Below are positions 26,098 to 35,700 of a stretch of DNA of 64,000 nucleotides, piece after piece (the stretch's first letter is position 1; the number at the start of each line of letters is the position of its first letter). This DNA is from Psychrobacter sp. I-STPA10 (GTDB taxonomy: Bacteria > Pseudomonadota > Gammaproteobacteria > Pseudomonadales > Moraxellaceae). The stretch covers positions 1 to 64,000 of the forward strand of contig NZ_VFYU01000020.1 of the NCBI RefSeq assembly GCF_021012795.1, read 5' to 3'. A program made the translations under genes and the position numbers. A model generated the notes under the pieces. It saw nothing but the letters and a program-made list of their open reading frames with translations, was not told the DNA's origin and searched no databases.

Positions 26098-28023
26098 ATG
26101 ACCCCGTTTTCACCTGTCTTTGCTCGTCGCACACCGCTTAGCATTACAATTTCTGCTATCGTTACTTCGGCTATGCTTCCTACACTTGCCACTGCTGCTG
26201 ATACACTAGATGCAAGCCTGCCTTCTACCACAGTTGATCCCATTGTCGTCACAGCAACACGTACCCCTACCCTAGTCAGCGATACCATTGCACAAACTCG
26301 GGTGGTTGACCAACAAGAACTGCAACGTTTTCAAGGTCAAACTGTGTTTGATGTATTAAAACAGCAACCAGGATTTAGCGCTTTTCAAAATGGTGGCATG
26401 GGTACCGCTGGAAACTTTTATGTACGTGGCTATGACAGTAAACAAGTTTTAGTACTCATTGATGGTGTACGCTATGGCTCAATTAGCTCAGGACAAGCGG
26501 CTGTCAATCTATTGCCTGCCGATCAAATAGAACGTATCGAAATACTTTACGGTGCATCAGGCTCAAGTATTTATGGCGCAGATGCTATGGGCGGGGTGAT
26601 TCAAATCTTTACCAAAGGTAGCGATATTAACTCTAGCAATGCTTCTGTGACTGCAGGTATAGGCTCACATAACCAGCGTTTATATGCGGCAAATCTACAG
26701 TATCATAATAATCAAGGTACTAATATCAGCCTATCAGCATCACGTAATAAAACTGATGGTATTAATGCGACTCTACCAGATAACTTATATGGCTATAAGG
26801 ATAAAGATGGCTTTGATAGCAAAAACTATAGCCTAGCATTGAATCAACAGATCAATGGTCAACTCAGTGCTGGCATTGCTGGTATGTATAGCGACTCAAC
26901 AACAGATTTTGATAATGGCAATAATAACAAACCTGCGTATGCGGACCAGAAAAACGGCGCCGCTCAAGCGCATGTAACATGGCAATACCAACCAAATAGT
27001 TCTATTAAATTACAATATGGTCAAAGTATTGATAAAAGTAACAGCTATAGTTATGACAGCTATAAAAAAATTAATCAAAAAAGTACTTTTGATACCACCC
27101 AAAAACAAGCCAGTATAGTGGGTACGCATGGTACTGACTATGGTCAAGTGATATATGGTGCTGAACATTTAGAGCAAACATTAGAAACCACAGCTTATAC
27201 ACCAAAAGACCGCAAAGTAACCAGTGGGTTTTTAGGATACCTTTTAGCAAATAATACTGCCGATGCTCAGGCTAATGTTCGTTATGACGATAACTCACAA
27301 TATGGTAGCCAAACATCTTATAATGTAGGTGCTGCATATCACATCACTCCTAACTTAAGATTTGGTGGTAATTATGCTAAAGGGTTTAGAGCACCAAACT
27401 TTAATGAGCTTTACTATACTGGTTCTGGTAATCCTGACCTAAAACCTGAAAGTAGTAATAACTATGAAGCATTTACTGAGTTTAGCTCACCATTGCAAAC
27501 CACTCGTTTAACGGCTTATCGTAACAATGTCGAAAATTTAGTTACTTATGTTTATCAACCTACCACTGCTAATCCCTGGGCAGGTACCAATCAGAACGTG
27601 AATAAAGCCAATATCAAAGGAATCTCACTCACCTCAGACTGGTATCTTGATGATTACTTATTTGGATTAAGCTATGACTACCAACAAGCCAAAGACGCAA
27701 GTGGCGGCAAAACTGATGGTAACTTTTTACCCATACGCCCAGAACATAAAGGCTTGGTTTATGTAGGCTATCAATTGCCAGAAGCAAACATACGTGCAGA
27801 GTATCAGTATGTTGGTGATTATTATAGTAATGCTGGCAATTTAGACAGTCAAAAAGTTGACCACTATGGTTTATTAAATATCAGTGGTAATTATCAATTA
27901 ACGCCAAATCTCTCTATGACTGCTCGCCTAAACAACGTCACTAATAAAAAATATATTACCTTACCTGGCTACAATACTGATGGCACCAACTTTATGACTT
28001 CTTTAACCTATACTTGGTTCTAA
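26098..28023 (+). CDS. TonB-dependent outer-membrane receptor, BtuB-like
   Basis: A 641-residue TonB-dependent transporter. A signal peptide ends near ATAAD. A TonB box PIVVTAT lies at 48-54. The plug domain has FYVRGYDSKQVLVLIDGVRYG and IERIEILYGASGSSIYGADAMGGVIQI, very like vitamin B12 receptor BtuB. The barrel is Gly/Asn/Tyr-rich and ends in LTYTWF with the terminal aromatic that BamA recognises. Cobalamin is the likeliest ligand from plug similarity, but no btu or cbi genes and no B12 riboswitch are nearby. A siderophore or other metal complex is possible. Confidence 0.9.
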   Translation: MTPFSPVFARRTPLSITISAIVTSAMLPTLATAADTLDASLPSTTVDPIVVTATRTPTLVSDTIAQTRVVDQQELQRFQGQTVFDVLKQQPGFSAFQNGGMGTAGNFYVRGYDSKQVLVLIDGVRYGSISSGQAAVNLLPADQIERIEILYGASGSSIYGADAMGGVIQIFTKGSDINSSNASVTAGIGSHNQRLYAANLQYHNNQGTNISLSASRNKTDGINATLPDNLYGYKDKDGFDSKNYSLALNQQINGQLSAGIAGMYSDSTTDFDNGNNNKPAYADQKNGAAQAHVTWQYQPNSSIKLQYGQSIDKSNSYSYDSYKKINQKSTFDTTQKQASIVGTHGTDYGQVIYGAEHLEQTLETTAYTPKDRKVTSGFLGYLLANNTADAQANVRYDDNSQYGSQTSYNVGAAYHITPNLRFGGNYAKGFRAPNFNELYYTGSGNPDLKPESSNNYEAFTEFSSPLQTTRLTAYRNNVENLVTYVYQPTTANPWAGTNQNVNKANIKGISLTSDWYLDDYLFGLSYDYQQAKDASGGKTDGNFLPIRPEHKGLVYVGYQLPEANIRAEYQYVGDYYSNAGNLDSQKVDHYGLLNISGNYQLTPNLSMTARLNNVTNKKYITLPGYNTDGTNFMTSLTYTWF

Positions 28024-28051
28024 GCTGTCAAGTTATCTTATTATTAATATT

Positions 28052-28081
28052 AAAAAGACCAACGTCATGTTGGTCTTTTTT
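28052..28081. terminator. Bidirectional terminator
   Basis: A 12-bp perfect stem AAAAAGACCAAC / GTTGGTCTTTTT with a 5-nt loop and A/T tails on both sides. It lies between the convergent receptor gene and the DUF2905 gene. Confidence 0.93.
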
Positions 28082-28117
28082 AGTTTCAACGGTTACCTAA
28101 ATAGTTACCTATAAGCA

Positions 28118-28324
28118 TTAACGATTAAATAAATTCAGCAAAATACTACCAATAATACTGATAATAATCATGGACACAATCGGAAAGTATATTTGTGTAT
28201 TACCAGAGGAATAATGAATATCACCAGGCAGTTTACCTATCCACGCAAACATACTCGGAAAAAGCATCCACACCACACCGATCACAACCAATACCAAGCC
28301 AATAATGATTAATAACTTTGCCAT
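28118..28324 (-). CDS. DUF2905 family small membrane protein
   Basis: A 68-residue protein with two membrane helices (residues about 3-25 and 45-65) joined by a short loop carrying GKLPGDIHY, the signature of the DUF2905 family. It is widespread, and its function is unknown. The start has GAGGACAAG just upstream. It is monocistronic, convergent with the TonB-dependent receptor and divergent from purD. Confidence 0.9.
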   Translation of the reverse strand: MAKLLIIIGLVLVVIGVVWMLFPSMFAWIGKLPGDIHYSSGNTQIYFPIVSMIIISIIGSILLNLFNR

Positions 28325-28370
28325 CTTGTCCTCTTACACTTTACTCTGTTTACTTATCATACTCAGTAAC

Positions 28371-28409
28371 CATGATAACTACATGATAACTGCTTTTATT
28401 TGTTATAAT
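28371..28409 (+). promoter_or_regulatory. purD promoter with upstream direct repeats
   Basis: An extended -10 (TGTTATAAT, with TATAAT at 28404-28409) lies about 140 bp before purD. Directly upstream, CATGATAACT occurs twice (28371-28380 and 28382-28391), an 11-bp period that puts both copies on one face of the helix. No good -35 is seen, which suggests an activator or repressor site. Confidence 0.5.
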
Positions 28410-28548
28410 GCTGAGCCATGATATGTTCAACACCATCATTTAGAATATATCCATTGATTGCTATCACTCAGCAACCCCTATCACCATACATTCATAAATA
28501 TAGTTAGTTAATAGTTAATAACGCCAGTTTTTATAGGATCAAGTGTAT

Positions 28549-29853
28549 ATGAATATTTTAATCATTGGCTCAGGCGGACGTGAGCACGCATTGGCTTGGC
28601 AATGTGCCAAAGATACCAAAGTAAACAAAGTCTATGTCGCATCAGGAAACGCTGGCAGCGCACTTGAGCCAAAGTGTGAAAATATCAACTTAGATGTGAA
28701 TAATCATCAAGCAGTGATTGAATTTTGTCAATCATCTAATATAGATTTGGTTATTGTTGGTCCTGAAGCGTCACTGGTTGCAGGCTTGGTTGATGACTGC
28801 AAACAAGCAGGCATCAATATCTGGGGGCCTAGCAAATACTGTGCACAGCTAGAGGGCTCCAAAACTTTTGCCAAAGAGTTTATGCTGGCAAACAATATTC
28901 CTACTGCTAGCTATCAAGGCTTTACGGACGCAGATGCAGCCAAAGACTATGTCAGTGAGCAAGGTGCACCAATTGTCGTAAAAGCCGATGGCTTGGCAGC
29001 AGGTAAAGGCGTGATTGTCGCTGAAACTGTGGCAGAAGCACATGCCGCGATTGATGATATGCTAGCAGATAATAAATTCGGTGATGCTGGCAGTCGGGTG
29101 GTGATTGAGCAGTTTTTATCAGGGGAAGAAGCCAGCTTTATTTGTATGATTGATGGCAAAAATATCTTACCCATGGCAACCAGCCAAGACCACAAACGTG
29201 TTTTTGAAGGTGATGCAGGACCTAATACAGGTGGTATGGGTGCATACTCGCCTGCACCTGTGGTGACTGATAGCGTATATGAAAAAGTCATGCAGCGTAT
29301 TATCCAACCTGTCGTTGATGCGATGCAAGCAGCAGGACATCCCTATACTGGATTTTTATATGCTGGTCTAATGATAGATGATGCTGGCGATCCGTATGTG
29401 ATTGAGTTTAACTGCCGTTTTGGTGATCCTGAAACTCAGCCCATCATGATGCGTCTACAAACTTCTTTGGTTGATTTGGTACAACAAGGTATCGCTGGTA
29501 ATCTACCTAAGACAGCACAGTGGGATAAACGAGCAGCTCTTGGTATTGTATTGGCTTCCAAAGGTTATCCTGAGACTTCCTCAAAAGGTGATGTGATTAC
29601 AGGACTGCCGCAAACATCTAGCAACACTGACATAGATACTGTCAAAGTATTTCATGCAGGAACAAAATTTGCTGACACCTCTCAAGATGGTGTGCAAACC
29701 ATTGAAACCAATGGTGGACGGGTACTTTGTGTAACAGCACTTGGTGACAATATTTTTGATGCTCAGCAAAAAGCCTTAGCAACCACCGCTTCCATTCGTT
29801 TTGATGGGGCACATTATCGCCGTGATATTGGTTATCGAGCGATAAATAAATAA
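28549..29853 (+). CDS. purD: Phosphoribosylamine-glycine ligase (GARS)
   Basis: ATP-dependent joining of glycine to phosphoribosylamine, step 2 of purine synthesis. The N-terminal NILIIGSGGREHALAW, the ATP-grasp segments VVKADGLAAGKGVIVA and GEEASFICM, and GPNTGGMGAYSPAP are diagnostic, and VIEFNCRFGDPETQ is present. It is 434 residues from the ATG at 28549, preceded by AGGATC; a GTG at 28543 is too close to that site. It is not linked to purH. The next gene begins 40 bp downstream and may be cotranscribed. Confidence 0.97.
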   Translation: MNILIIGSGGREHALAWQCAKDTKVNKVYVASGNAGSALEPKCENINLDVNNHQAVIEFCQSSNIDLVIVGPEASLVAGLVDDCKQAGINIWGPSKYCAQLEGSKTFAKEFMLANNIPTASYQGFTDADAAKDYVSEQGAPIVVKADGLAAGKGVIVAETVAEAHAAIDDMLADNKFGDAGSRVVIEQFLSGEEASFICMIDGKNILPMATSQDHKRVFEGDAGPNTGGMGAYSPAPVVTDSVYEKVMQRIIQPVVDAMQAAGHPYTGFLYAGLMIDDAGDPYVIEFNCRFGDPETQPIMMRLQTSLVDLVQQGIAGNLPKTAQWDKRAALGIVLASKGYPETSSKGDVITGLPQTSSNTDIDTVKVFHAGTKFADTSQDGVQTIETNGGRVLCVTALGDNIFDAQQKALATTASIRFDGAHYRRDIGYRAINK

Positions 29854-29893
29854 CACCAATCATACTTTCATCCTTTTGTGATACTGGGGATTT

Positions 29894-31351
29894 ATGGCAA
29901 ATAATACGACCGAACAAACACTTGATGAACTCAAGACCTCCAGCTTTGATAGACGCTTATCCATCGCAAAGACCTCCTTGCAACTGGGTAAGCGTTGGGC
30001 TGGAAATAGCGTCTCTGGTCTATTTATGAACAAAGATCAGCGTGATCAGCGTAACCAAGCATTTCGCCAACAGCAAGCACAATATCTGGCAGATGAGCTT
30101 GGCAAACTTAAAGGATCTGTTGTTAAAATCGGACAAATGCTGGCTTTATATGGCGAGCATTTTTTGCCCCCTGAAATTACTGCCGCTCTGCAAAGCCTCA
30201 ATGATAATACCGCCACGCTCTCATGGCGGGTCATTGAGCAAACCATAAAGACACAGCTTGGTGATTTGTATCAGGAGCTTGAGGTTGAGCCAGTACCTAT
30301 TGGCACAGCTTCACTGGCACAGGTGCATAGAGCCACCATCACCAGTACAGGTCAGCAAATTGTTCTTAAAGTACAGTACCCTGGCGTCGCAGATGCCATT
30401 GACTCCGATCTCAGTCTGTTTAAACAGCTACTAAAAGTCACCAATACCGTGCCACAGACGCGGGCTTTAGATGATTGGTTTGCAGAGATTCAAGATTTGC
30501 TGCATCATGAAGTAAACTATCATGCAGAAGCAGCTACTACTGAGCGTTTTTATCAACGCTTACAACATGATAACCGCTATATTGTGCCGCAAATTATCCG
30601 TCGTTACAGTAGCGAACGCTTATTATGTATGACGTATGAGCAAGGCGTTCCTGTCACAGATGTCCGCTTACAAAACTTAAGTCAATCACGGCGCAATGCC
30701 ATCGGACAAGCCATCATAGAGATACTATTACAAGAGATATTTGTTTGGGGTGAAATGCAAACTGACCCTAACTTTGGTAATTATCTGCTGCGTACACATG
30801 AAGATGGCAACCTACCTGATCAAATCATTTTGCTTGATTTTGGTGCAATGCGCCAGTTTGATGAGCATCTACTAAGCATTGCCAAATCTTTGATGCAAGC
30901 AGGATTTTATCATGACCTACAAGCCATGCAAGCTGCGATGCAAGGTTATGCATTTTTTGACAACATGAGTCCAAAAGTACATCAAGACATGGCACAAGTG
31001 TTTTTAACCGCCACTGAGCCATTTAGCTTGCCTGAACATAATGCAGAATTATCGACAGAATTGCTTGATGCAGAGGGACAATATCGCTGGGCTGCCAGTC
31101 AACTGCATCAACGAGTGATGAAGCAATCCAGTCAAGCCATGCAGTCATTAGAATTTAGCTTACCCCCCAAAGAATTTATGTTTATTAGCCGTAAATTCAT
31201 CGGTGCTTATACCTTTTTAACCGTACTAGATGCACGTACAGACAGCCGAGAACTCATCAAGTCTATTACTAAGTCACAACCTGATACCTTTGCGGCTGAC
31301 ATCTTTGATAAAAATACCGCTCACGAAGATATCAGCAATCCCCATAGCTAA
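29894..31351 (+). CDS. ABC1 kinase-like protein, COQ8/ADCK3 type
   Basis: A 485-residue member of the UbiB/COQ8 family. The KIGQ motif lies in SVVKIGQMLAL, and the Ala-rich loop in TASLAQVHRA with the lysine in VLKVQYPGV. The catalytic loop reads MQTDPNFGNYLL and is followed by LLDFGA. The QTDPN form matches mitochondrial COQ8/ADCK3, whereas the window's other ABC1 protein has the bacterial HADLHAGN form. It probably supports ubiquinone synthesis or lipid handling, but no ubi gene is adjacent. It lies 40 bp after purD. Confidence 0.9.
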   Translation: MANNTTEQTLDELKTSSFDRRLSIAKTSLQLGKRWAGNSVSGLFMNKDQRDQRNQAFRQQQAQYLADELGKLKGSVVKIGQMLALYGEHFLPPEITAALQSLNDNTATLSWRVIEQTIKTQLGDLYQELEVEPVPIGTASLAQVHRATITSTGQQIVLKVQYPGVADAIDSDLSLFKQLLKVTNTVPQTRALDDWFAEIQDLLHHEVNYHAEAATTERFYQRLQHDNRYIVPQIIRRYSSERLLCMTYEQGVPVTDVRLQNLSQSRRNAIGQAIIEILLQEIFVWGEMQTDPNFGNYLLRTHEDGNLPDQIILLDFGAMRQFDEHLLSIAKSLMQAGFYHDLQAMQAAMQGYAFFDNMSPKVHQDMAQVFLTATEPFSLPEHNAELSTELLDAEGQYRWAASQLHQRVMKQSSQAMQSLEFSLPPKEFMFISRKFIGAYTFLTVLDARTDSRELIKSITKSQPDTFAADIFDKNTAHEDISNPHS

Positions 31352-31388
31352 TAGATTGCACATAACCTATATCTATATATAGTCAATA

Positions 31389-31528
31389 CCTCACTCTCAA
31401 CTTTACCCCCCTCCTAGCCTCCCCCCTTTTTAAGGGGGAGGAACTGGTTTTTAAGTCCTCCCCTTACTGCAAGGGGAGTATTTGGGAGGGGTCATATATC
31501 AATTTAGTAAAATAAGTTGAGAGTGAGG
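31389..31528. repeat. 140-bp MITE-like element, copy 1
   Basis: Terminal inverted repeats CCTCACTCTCAACTT / AAGTTGAGAGTGAGG (15 bp, perfect) enclose a core of C-rich and G-rich blocks that fold into nested hairpins, such as CTCCCCTT / AAGGGGAG. TA is present on both sides, as expected for a TA-targeting (IS630/Tc1-type) element. A second copy is at 43561-43700, with 11 mismatches over 140 positions by my alignment. No ORF lies inside. It sits between convergent genes. Confidence 0.85.
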
Positions 31529-31604
31529 TAATCAATCTAGTACGTAAGCTCAAAAAATGTCATCATAAGGCAAGCTAATACAACCAGCACAGTGGTGAAT
31601 CAGG

Positions 31605-32099
31605 CTAGGCAGATGATAAATAAAAAACATGACTTGCACAGCGACAATCACTGCTACCAACCTGTACAAAAGTGCTTAAGCTAGGATGACTTGCCAACAG
31701 CTTAGCCAAAGCACACTCTTCAATAGGATCGCTAGCATCAACAGCTACCCAACACCCAAGCATCTGCATGGGTGTACGCAAATAATCAATATGCCAGCGT
31801 TTTGCTTTACTCTCATCATTACGCCAATGCCGCCTAACTCGACTATAAAGCCCGCCTGCTCCTCTGGCACTACCCACATAAAAATAAATACTTGCAGGCA
31901 GGGTATGAGCCCCCAACTTACCAATATCTAATGTTACCTCAGAAGATAATTGCATTGCCAAAATATACACCCCTTTAGCATGTGGCAAATCAGTAGCAGC
32001 ATCTATCCAGTTTAAATGCTTTACCACCGCTTGGTTCTCTACTGTAGCAAATAAATCACTCGCTTGTTTTATTTTCATAATTATCAACCATAACCCCAT
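31605..32099 (-). CDS. DUF123 / GIY-YIG-like nuclease family protein
   Basis: A protein of about 164 residues with the DUF123 (GIY-YIG-related) domain, found alone or fused to endonuclease III. Signatures are KGVYILAM, IYFYVGSARGAGGLYSRVRRHWR, RWHIDYLRT, an EECALAKLLASH segment and the closing VQVGSSDCRCASHVFYL. Its cellular role is unknown; a structure-specific nuclease role is inferred from the fold. The start is uncertain: ATG at 32099, or ATG at 32078 (MKIKQ), which would drop seven hydrophobic residues. Confidence 0.85.
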   Translation of the reverse strand: MGLWLIIMKIKQASDLFATVENQAVVKHLNWIDAATDLPHAKGVYILAMQLSSEVTLDIGKLGAHTLPASIYFYVGSARGAGGLYSRVRRHWRNDESKAKRWHIDYLRTPMQMLGCWVAVDASDPIEECALAKLLASHPSLSTFVQVGSSDCRCASHVFYLSSA

Positions 32100-32179
32100 C
32101 AATTAAACTTCACTACCAATTAAACCTTACTATTAATTCATCTTGGCTGTTTAATGGAGGTTCAAAAAGTATGCTGTGG

Positions 32180-32833
32180 CTATTTTTGGTAAATCCAATT
32201 ATCAAAGCGTGTTATATAACCAGTTGGTTTACGCATATTTAATTGCCAACATATCTCACCTCTTGCCAGATATTTAACTTCAAAATGGGTGCGCGCACTG
32301 TCTGTTGCCACTTGGCTACACTGGCTTGGTAATTGCCATATTTGCTTGGCTTGCTGCTGGGCATTATCCATATAACTGGCAATATTGGTTGCTAAAATCA
32401 CCTCGCCTTCATCTTTGAGGCGTGACAATAAAAACTCAAAAAATGGCATATTGAGCCACTGCTGATTCAGATTATGTGGCTCAGGATTGGGATATAATAA
32501 ATAAACAGCATCAACTGACTTTGGCGCAAGCGCATACACAATCCAAGCAATCGCATCAGCATGTATAGGCAACAGATTGGGTACATTGTGTTGTTTGGCT
32601 AATTTAGCAAATGCTTGAAACTTATTGCTGGTACGCTCAATGGCAATTAAAGTATTATTAGGAAAATTTTTGGCATATTGCAAAGCATGTTTACCTTTAC
32701 CCGCACCAATCTCTACAATTAATGGTAAATGAGTATTTACGGTTAATATTGATCGTACTGCCTCATCAAAGTCTCTGGGTGGGTGCAGCTTATTGGGTTG
32801 AAATGCCCTATTGTGTTGATGCGATAACTTCAT
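32180..32833 (-). CDS. TrmB-like SAM-dependent methyltransferase, divergent
   Basis: A 217-residue Rossmann methyltransferase related to TrmB, the tRNA m7G46 methyltransferase. The SAM loop is VEIGAGKGKHALQYA, then IAIERTSNKF and a DAVYLLYPNPEPHNLNQQW segment aligned with the TrmB substrate motif. That motif in canonical TrmB reads FPDPWPKxxHxKRR; here the Asp, Trp and basic residues are replaced. The C-terminal TGYITRFDNW also resembles the TrmB end, where a T-x-Y/F-E motif is expected. It may be a paralogue with another target. It is monocistronic. Confidence 0.72.
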   Translation of the reverse strand: MKLSHQHNRAFQPNKLHPPRDFDEAVRSILTVNTHLPLIVEIGAGKGKHALQYAKNFPNNTLIAIERTSNKFQAFAKLAKQHNVPNLLPIHADAIAWIVYALAPKSVDAVYLLYPNPEPHNLNQQWLNMPFFEFLLSRLKDEGEVILATNIASYMDNAQQQAKQIWQLPSQCSQVATDSARTHFEVKYLARGEICWQLNMRKPTGYITRFDNWIYQK

Positions 32834-33011
32834 TGTTTCTCTCTTAACTATATTAATTTCTCTTAGTGCTCAGCTCATATATCTATATCAAATTTATGAA
32901 TATTATGCTCACACCATAACAATTTTAGCAGTGATAGACTATAATAAATTTTAGAGGTAATTTTTAAACCACCAATACACCATATAATCATGTTCATCAT
33001 GACTGGCTATA

Positions 33012-33224
33012 ATGACTATGACCCAATCTGCTCACCAAAAAAACGTTATGATACCAAAAACCTACCCTTGTCCCCGCTGCCAAACACGCACGCCATGGCA
33101 AGATAATCCCAACAAACCTTTTTGTAGCGCGCGCTGCAAACTTATTGATTTGGGTGCTTGGGCAAATGAAGACTACAAAGTGGCTGCCGAAGAAACGCCT
33201 TTTTCTGGTGAATTACCCGAATAA
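33012..33224 (+). CDS. yacG: DNA gyrase inhibitor YacG
   Basis: A small zinc-binding protein that in E. coli binds GyrB and inhibits gyrase. The zinc motif is complete: CPRC, then CSARCK (Cys-x2-Cys-x15-Cys-x3-Cys), followed by [11 protein letters not shown], a family hallmark, and an acidic tail. It is 70 residues from the ATG at 33012. A start at 33048 ([11 protein letters not shown]) gives 58 residues, closer to the family. TATAAT at 33008-33013 overlaps the first ATG, so if that is the true promoter the later start applies. Confidence 0.92.
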   Translation: MTMTQSAHQKNVMIPKTYPCPRCQTRTPWQDNPNKPFCSARCKLIDLGAWANEDYKVAAEETPFSGELPE

Positions 33225-33299
33225 AATAAGTAATCAGCTCATTCATTTCTTCCCTGTTACATATCTAACATCTCAATCTGACATATTAAAAGGTGAATC

Positions 33300-34493
33300 A
33301 TGACCCACTCTTATTTGATGCCCACTTATAATCGCCAACCCATTACCTTTGTACGTGGTGAGGGCAGTTGGCTATATACCCAAGACAATACCGCCTATCT
33401 TGATGCACTCACAGGCATTGCTGTTTGTGGGCTTGGACACTGTCATCCTAAAATAACACAAGCCATCACCGAGCAAGCAGCAGCACTGGTGCATACCAGT
33501 AACTTGTATGGTATACAGTGGCAAGAGCGTGCAGGGACCGCATTGTGCCAAGCAGCGGGTATGGACAGTGTATTTTTTGCGAACAGTGGCGCAGAAGCCA
33601 ATGAAGCGGCGTTAAAATTAGCGCGCTTATATGCGCATAATAAAGGCTATAGCCGCCCTAAAGTCATTGTTATGCAGCACTCTTTTCATGGGCGCACTTT
33701 GCTGACCGTATCTGCCACTGCCAACGCCAAAGCACGTGAAGGCTTTTTTACCTTAGATGATGATTTTATTCGTGTGCCCTTTGGTGATATTGACGCAATT
33801 AAACAAGTGGCAAACAGTGATACCCAAATCGCCGCCATTTTACTTGAGCCGATCCAAGGCGAAGGGGGTCTCAATGCACCTACCCAAGGCTTTGCCTATC
33901 TAGAGCAAATACAACAACTATGTGATGAGAATGACTGGCTATTTATGCTCGATGAAGTACAAACAGGGAACGGACGCACAGGCAAATATTTTGCCTTTCA
34001 ACACAGCAATGCCAAGCCCGATGTGGTAACCACAGCCAAAGGTCTGGGGAATGGCTTTCCTGTGGGTGCATGTATGGTGCGAGGACGTGCCAATGGGCTA
34101 TTTGGTGCAGGCAGTCATGGTTCGACCTATGGCGGTACTCCCCTAGCCAGTCGTGTGGTATATAGCGTTTATGAGGTACTGGCTAATAGCGATGTGATGG
34201 AAAATGCCACAACAGAAGGTGAGTTTATCCGTCAGGCTATGGCAGATAACTTAGCCCAATACGGCGTAAGTAGCCGTGGACATGGGATGATGATTGGTAT
34301 TGTACTGCCCAGTGATTGGGACTGTAGCTCTCTGGTTGATATTGCTCGAGATGAGCAAAAATTGATTATTAATGTGGTTGGCGGGCACGTTGTACGCTTA
34401 TTACCTGCGCTTAATATCACTCGTGCTGAAAGTGAGCAGTTGGTTGCGCGTCTCACCGCTGCGATTCATGGCTTAAAAAGTCAAACAAATTAA
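33300..34493 (+). CDS. argD: Acetylornithine / succinyldiaminopimelate aminotransferase
   Basis: A class III PLP aminotransferase acting in arginine (and lysine) synthesis. Diagnostic segments are FANSGAEANEAALKLARLY, HSFHGRT, EPIQGEGG, MLDEVQTGNGRTGK and the PLP lysine in TTAKGLGNGFP. At 397 residues it has the usual length. AAAGGTGA precedes the ATG. It follows yacG by 75 bp and could be cotranscribed, and it ends at a strong terminator. Other omega-transaminases are similar, but the length and motifs favour ArgD. Confidence 0.94.
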   Translation: MTHSYLMPTYNRQPITFVRGEGSWLYTQDNTAYLDALTGIAVCGLGHCHPKITQAITEQAAALVHTSNLYGIQWQERAGTALCQAAGMDSVFFANSGAEANEAALKLARLYAHNKGYSRPKVIVMQHSFHGRTLLTVSATANAKAREGFFTLDDDFIRVPFGDIDAIKQVANSDTQIAAILLEPIQGEGGLNAPTQGFAYLEQIQQLCDENDWLFMLDEVQTGNGRTGKYFAFQHSNAKPDVVTTAKGLGNGFPVGACMVRGRANGLFGAGSHGSTYGGTPLASRVVYSVYEVLANSDVMENATTEGEFIRQAMADNLAQYGVSSRGHGMMIGIVLPSDWDCSSLVDIARDEQKLIINVVGGHVVRLLPALNITRAESEQLVARLTAAIHGLKSQTN

Positions 34494-34512
34494 ATAAGAC
34501 ATACGTTAAAAC

Positions 34513-34542
34513 AAAAAAACAGCCCTTAATGGGCTGTTTTTT
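34513..34542 (+). terminator. argD terminator
   Basis: AAAAAACAGCCC pairs with GGGCTGTTTTTT (12 bp) across a 5-nt loop, with T-runs on both strands. It also serves the convergent LysR gene side. Confidence 0.93.
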
Positions 34543-34611
34543 ATCTGTGATTAAAGATAGTGTCTAATAGCAACTATTTTTCGTAATAACATAATAGTCA
34601 CCCACCACCCA

Positions 34612-35520
34612 TTATGCACTCATTTCTTTATCAAAATACTCTTGTAACACCTCTAAACAGCGTACAATCTTCGCAGGCTGCTGCTCTCTATCTAGCGTTA
34701 CGGCATACAGTTGATAGCTTGGTAGGTTGTAGTTTGGTAATACTTCAACCAACTCACCAGATGCCAACTCTTTTTCTATATCCACTTGCATCATACTAAC
34801 CAAACCATGACCCGCTTTTGCTAAAGTCGTCGCAACAAAAATATTGTTCGTTTGAATACGCGAAGTTAATTTAACTTTTGTTTTCTTGTTGGTTTCAGAG
34901 TTAGTCAACTCTAATACGTTAGGATCTTTTACCAAGTCAATCCCAATAATTTGACACTGACTAAGATCTTTAGGCGTTTCAAATTTTTCAAATTGCTCTA
35001 AATACTTAGGTGATGCCACCAGTACTTGTTTTACTTCTGCCAAAGGATAGCTGGTCATTTTGCTATCATCAATAGAAGGGCTCATACGTACCGCAATATC
35101 AATACGTTCATCAATCATATCAATATAGCGATTGTCTGCCAAGAAGTGAATATCTAAATCATCATGCGCATCCACCCACTTAGATAACGCGGGTAGAACA
35201 TGATTGACACCAAGCTCAGGGGTAGTAGCAATTCTTAAACTACCTGCCAACTCATCACGTAGCTGATTGACTTTCATGCGACCCTGTTCGGCTGCACTGA
35301 CCACGTTTTTTGCCGCTTCATAAAAGCCTGCACCTGCTTCAGTTAAGCTCAGCTTTCTAGTAGATCGGTGCAATAACACCACACCTAAGTCATTTTCTAA
35401 AGAGCGGATTTGCTGGCTCACTGCGCTGGTAGTGATACCAAGCTCTCGTGCTGAGCCACTAAATGACCCATGATTAACAACGCTAGCAAATACTGCCATC
35501 CCTCTTAAATTATCTAACAT
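34612..35520 (-). CDS. LysR-family transcriptional regulator
   Basis: A 302-residue LysR-type regulator. The N-terminal wHTH is clear: FASVVNHGSFSGSARELGITTSAVSQQIRSLE at 11-42, then VVLLHRSTRKLSLTEAG. The effector domain starts near GSLRIATTPELG. It belongs to the broad DhcR/CrgA-like group. The target is unknown: its neighbours are the convergent argD and dnaX upstream on the same strand, 180 bp away. Autoregulation from that gap is likely by analogy only. Confidence 0.92.
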   Translation of the reverse strand: MLDNLRGMAVFASVVNHGSFSGSARELGITTSAVSQQIRSLENDLGVVLLHRSTRKLSLTEAGAGFYEAAKNVVSAAEQGRMKVNQLRDELAGSLRIATTPELGVNHVLPALSKWVDAHDDLDIHFLADNRYIDMIDERIDIAVRMSPSIDDSKMTSYPLAEVKQVLVASPKYLEQFEKFETPKDLSQCQIIGIDLVKDPNVLELTNSETNKKTKVKLTSRIQTNNIFVATTLAKAGHGLVSMMQVDIEKELASGELVEVLPNYNLPSYQLYAVTLDREQQPAKIVRCLEVLQEYFDKEMSA

Positions 35521-35700
35521 ATTTACACACCTAAATTTGAGAACTAAGACTCGTAAGTATATCTTATTGTAGAGAATTTTCTAAGTTTTTCTTTTTAATA
35601 AAAGTCGTCTTAATGTTTTTTTTTGCTACTTTTCAGTACATTTGTTCACCAAGACTTGACTAAAATTAAATTTATAAATTTTACATATAATACCCCTAAT

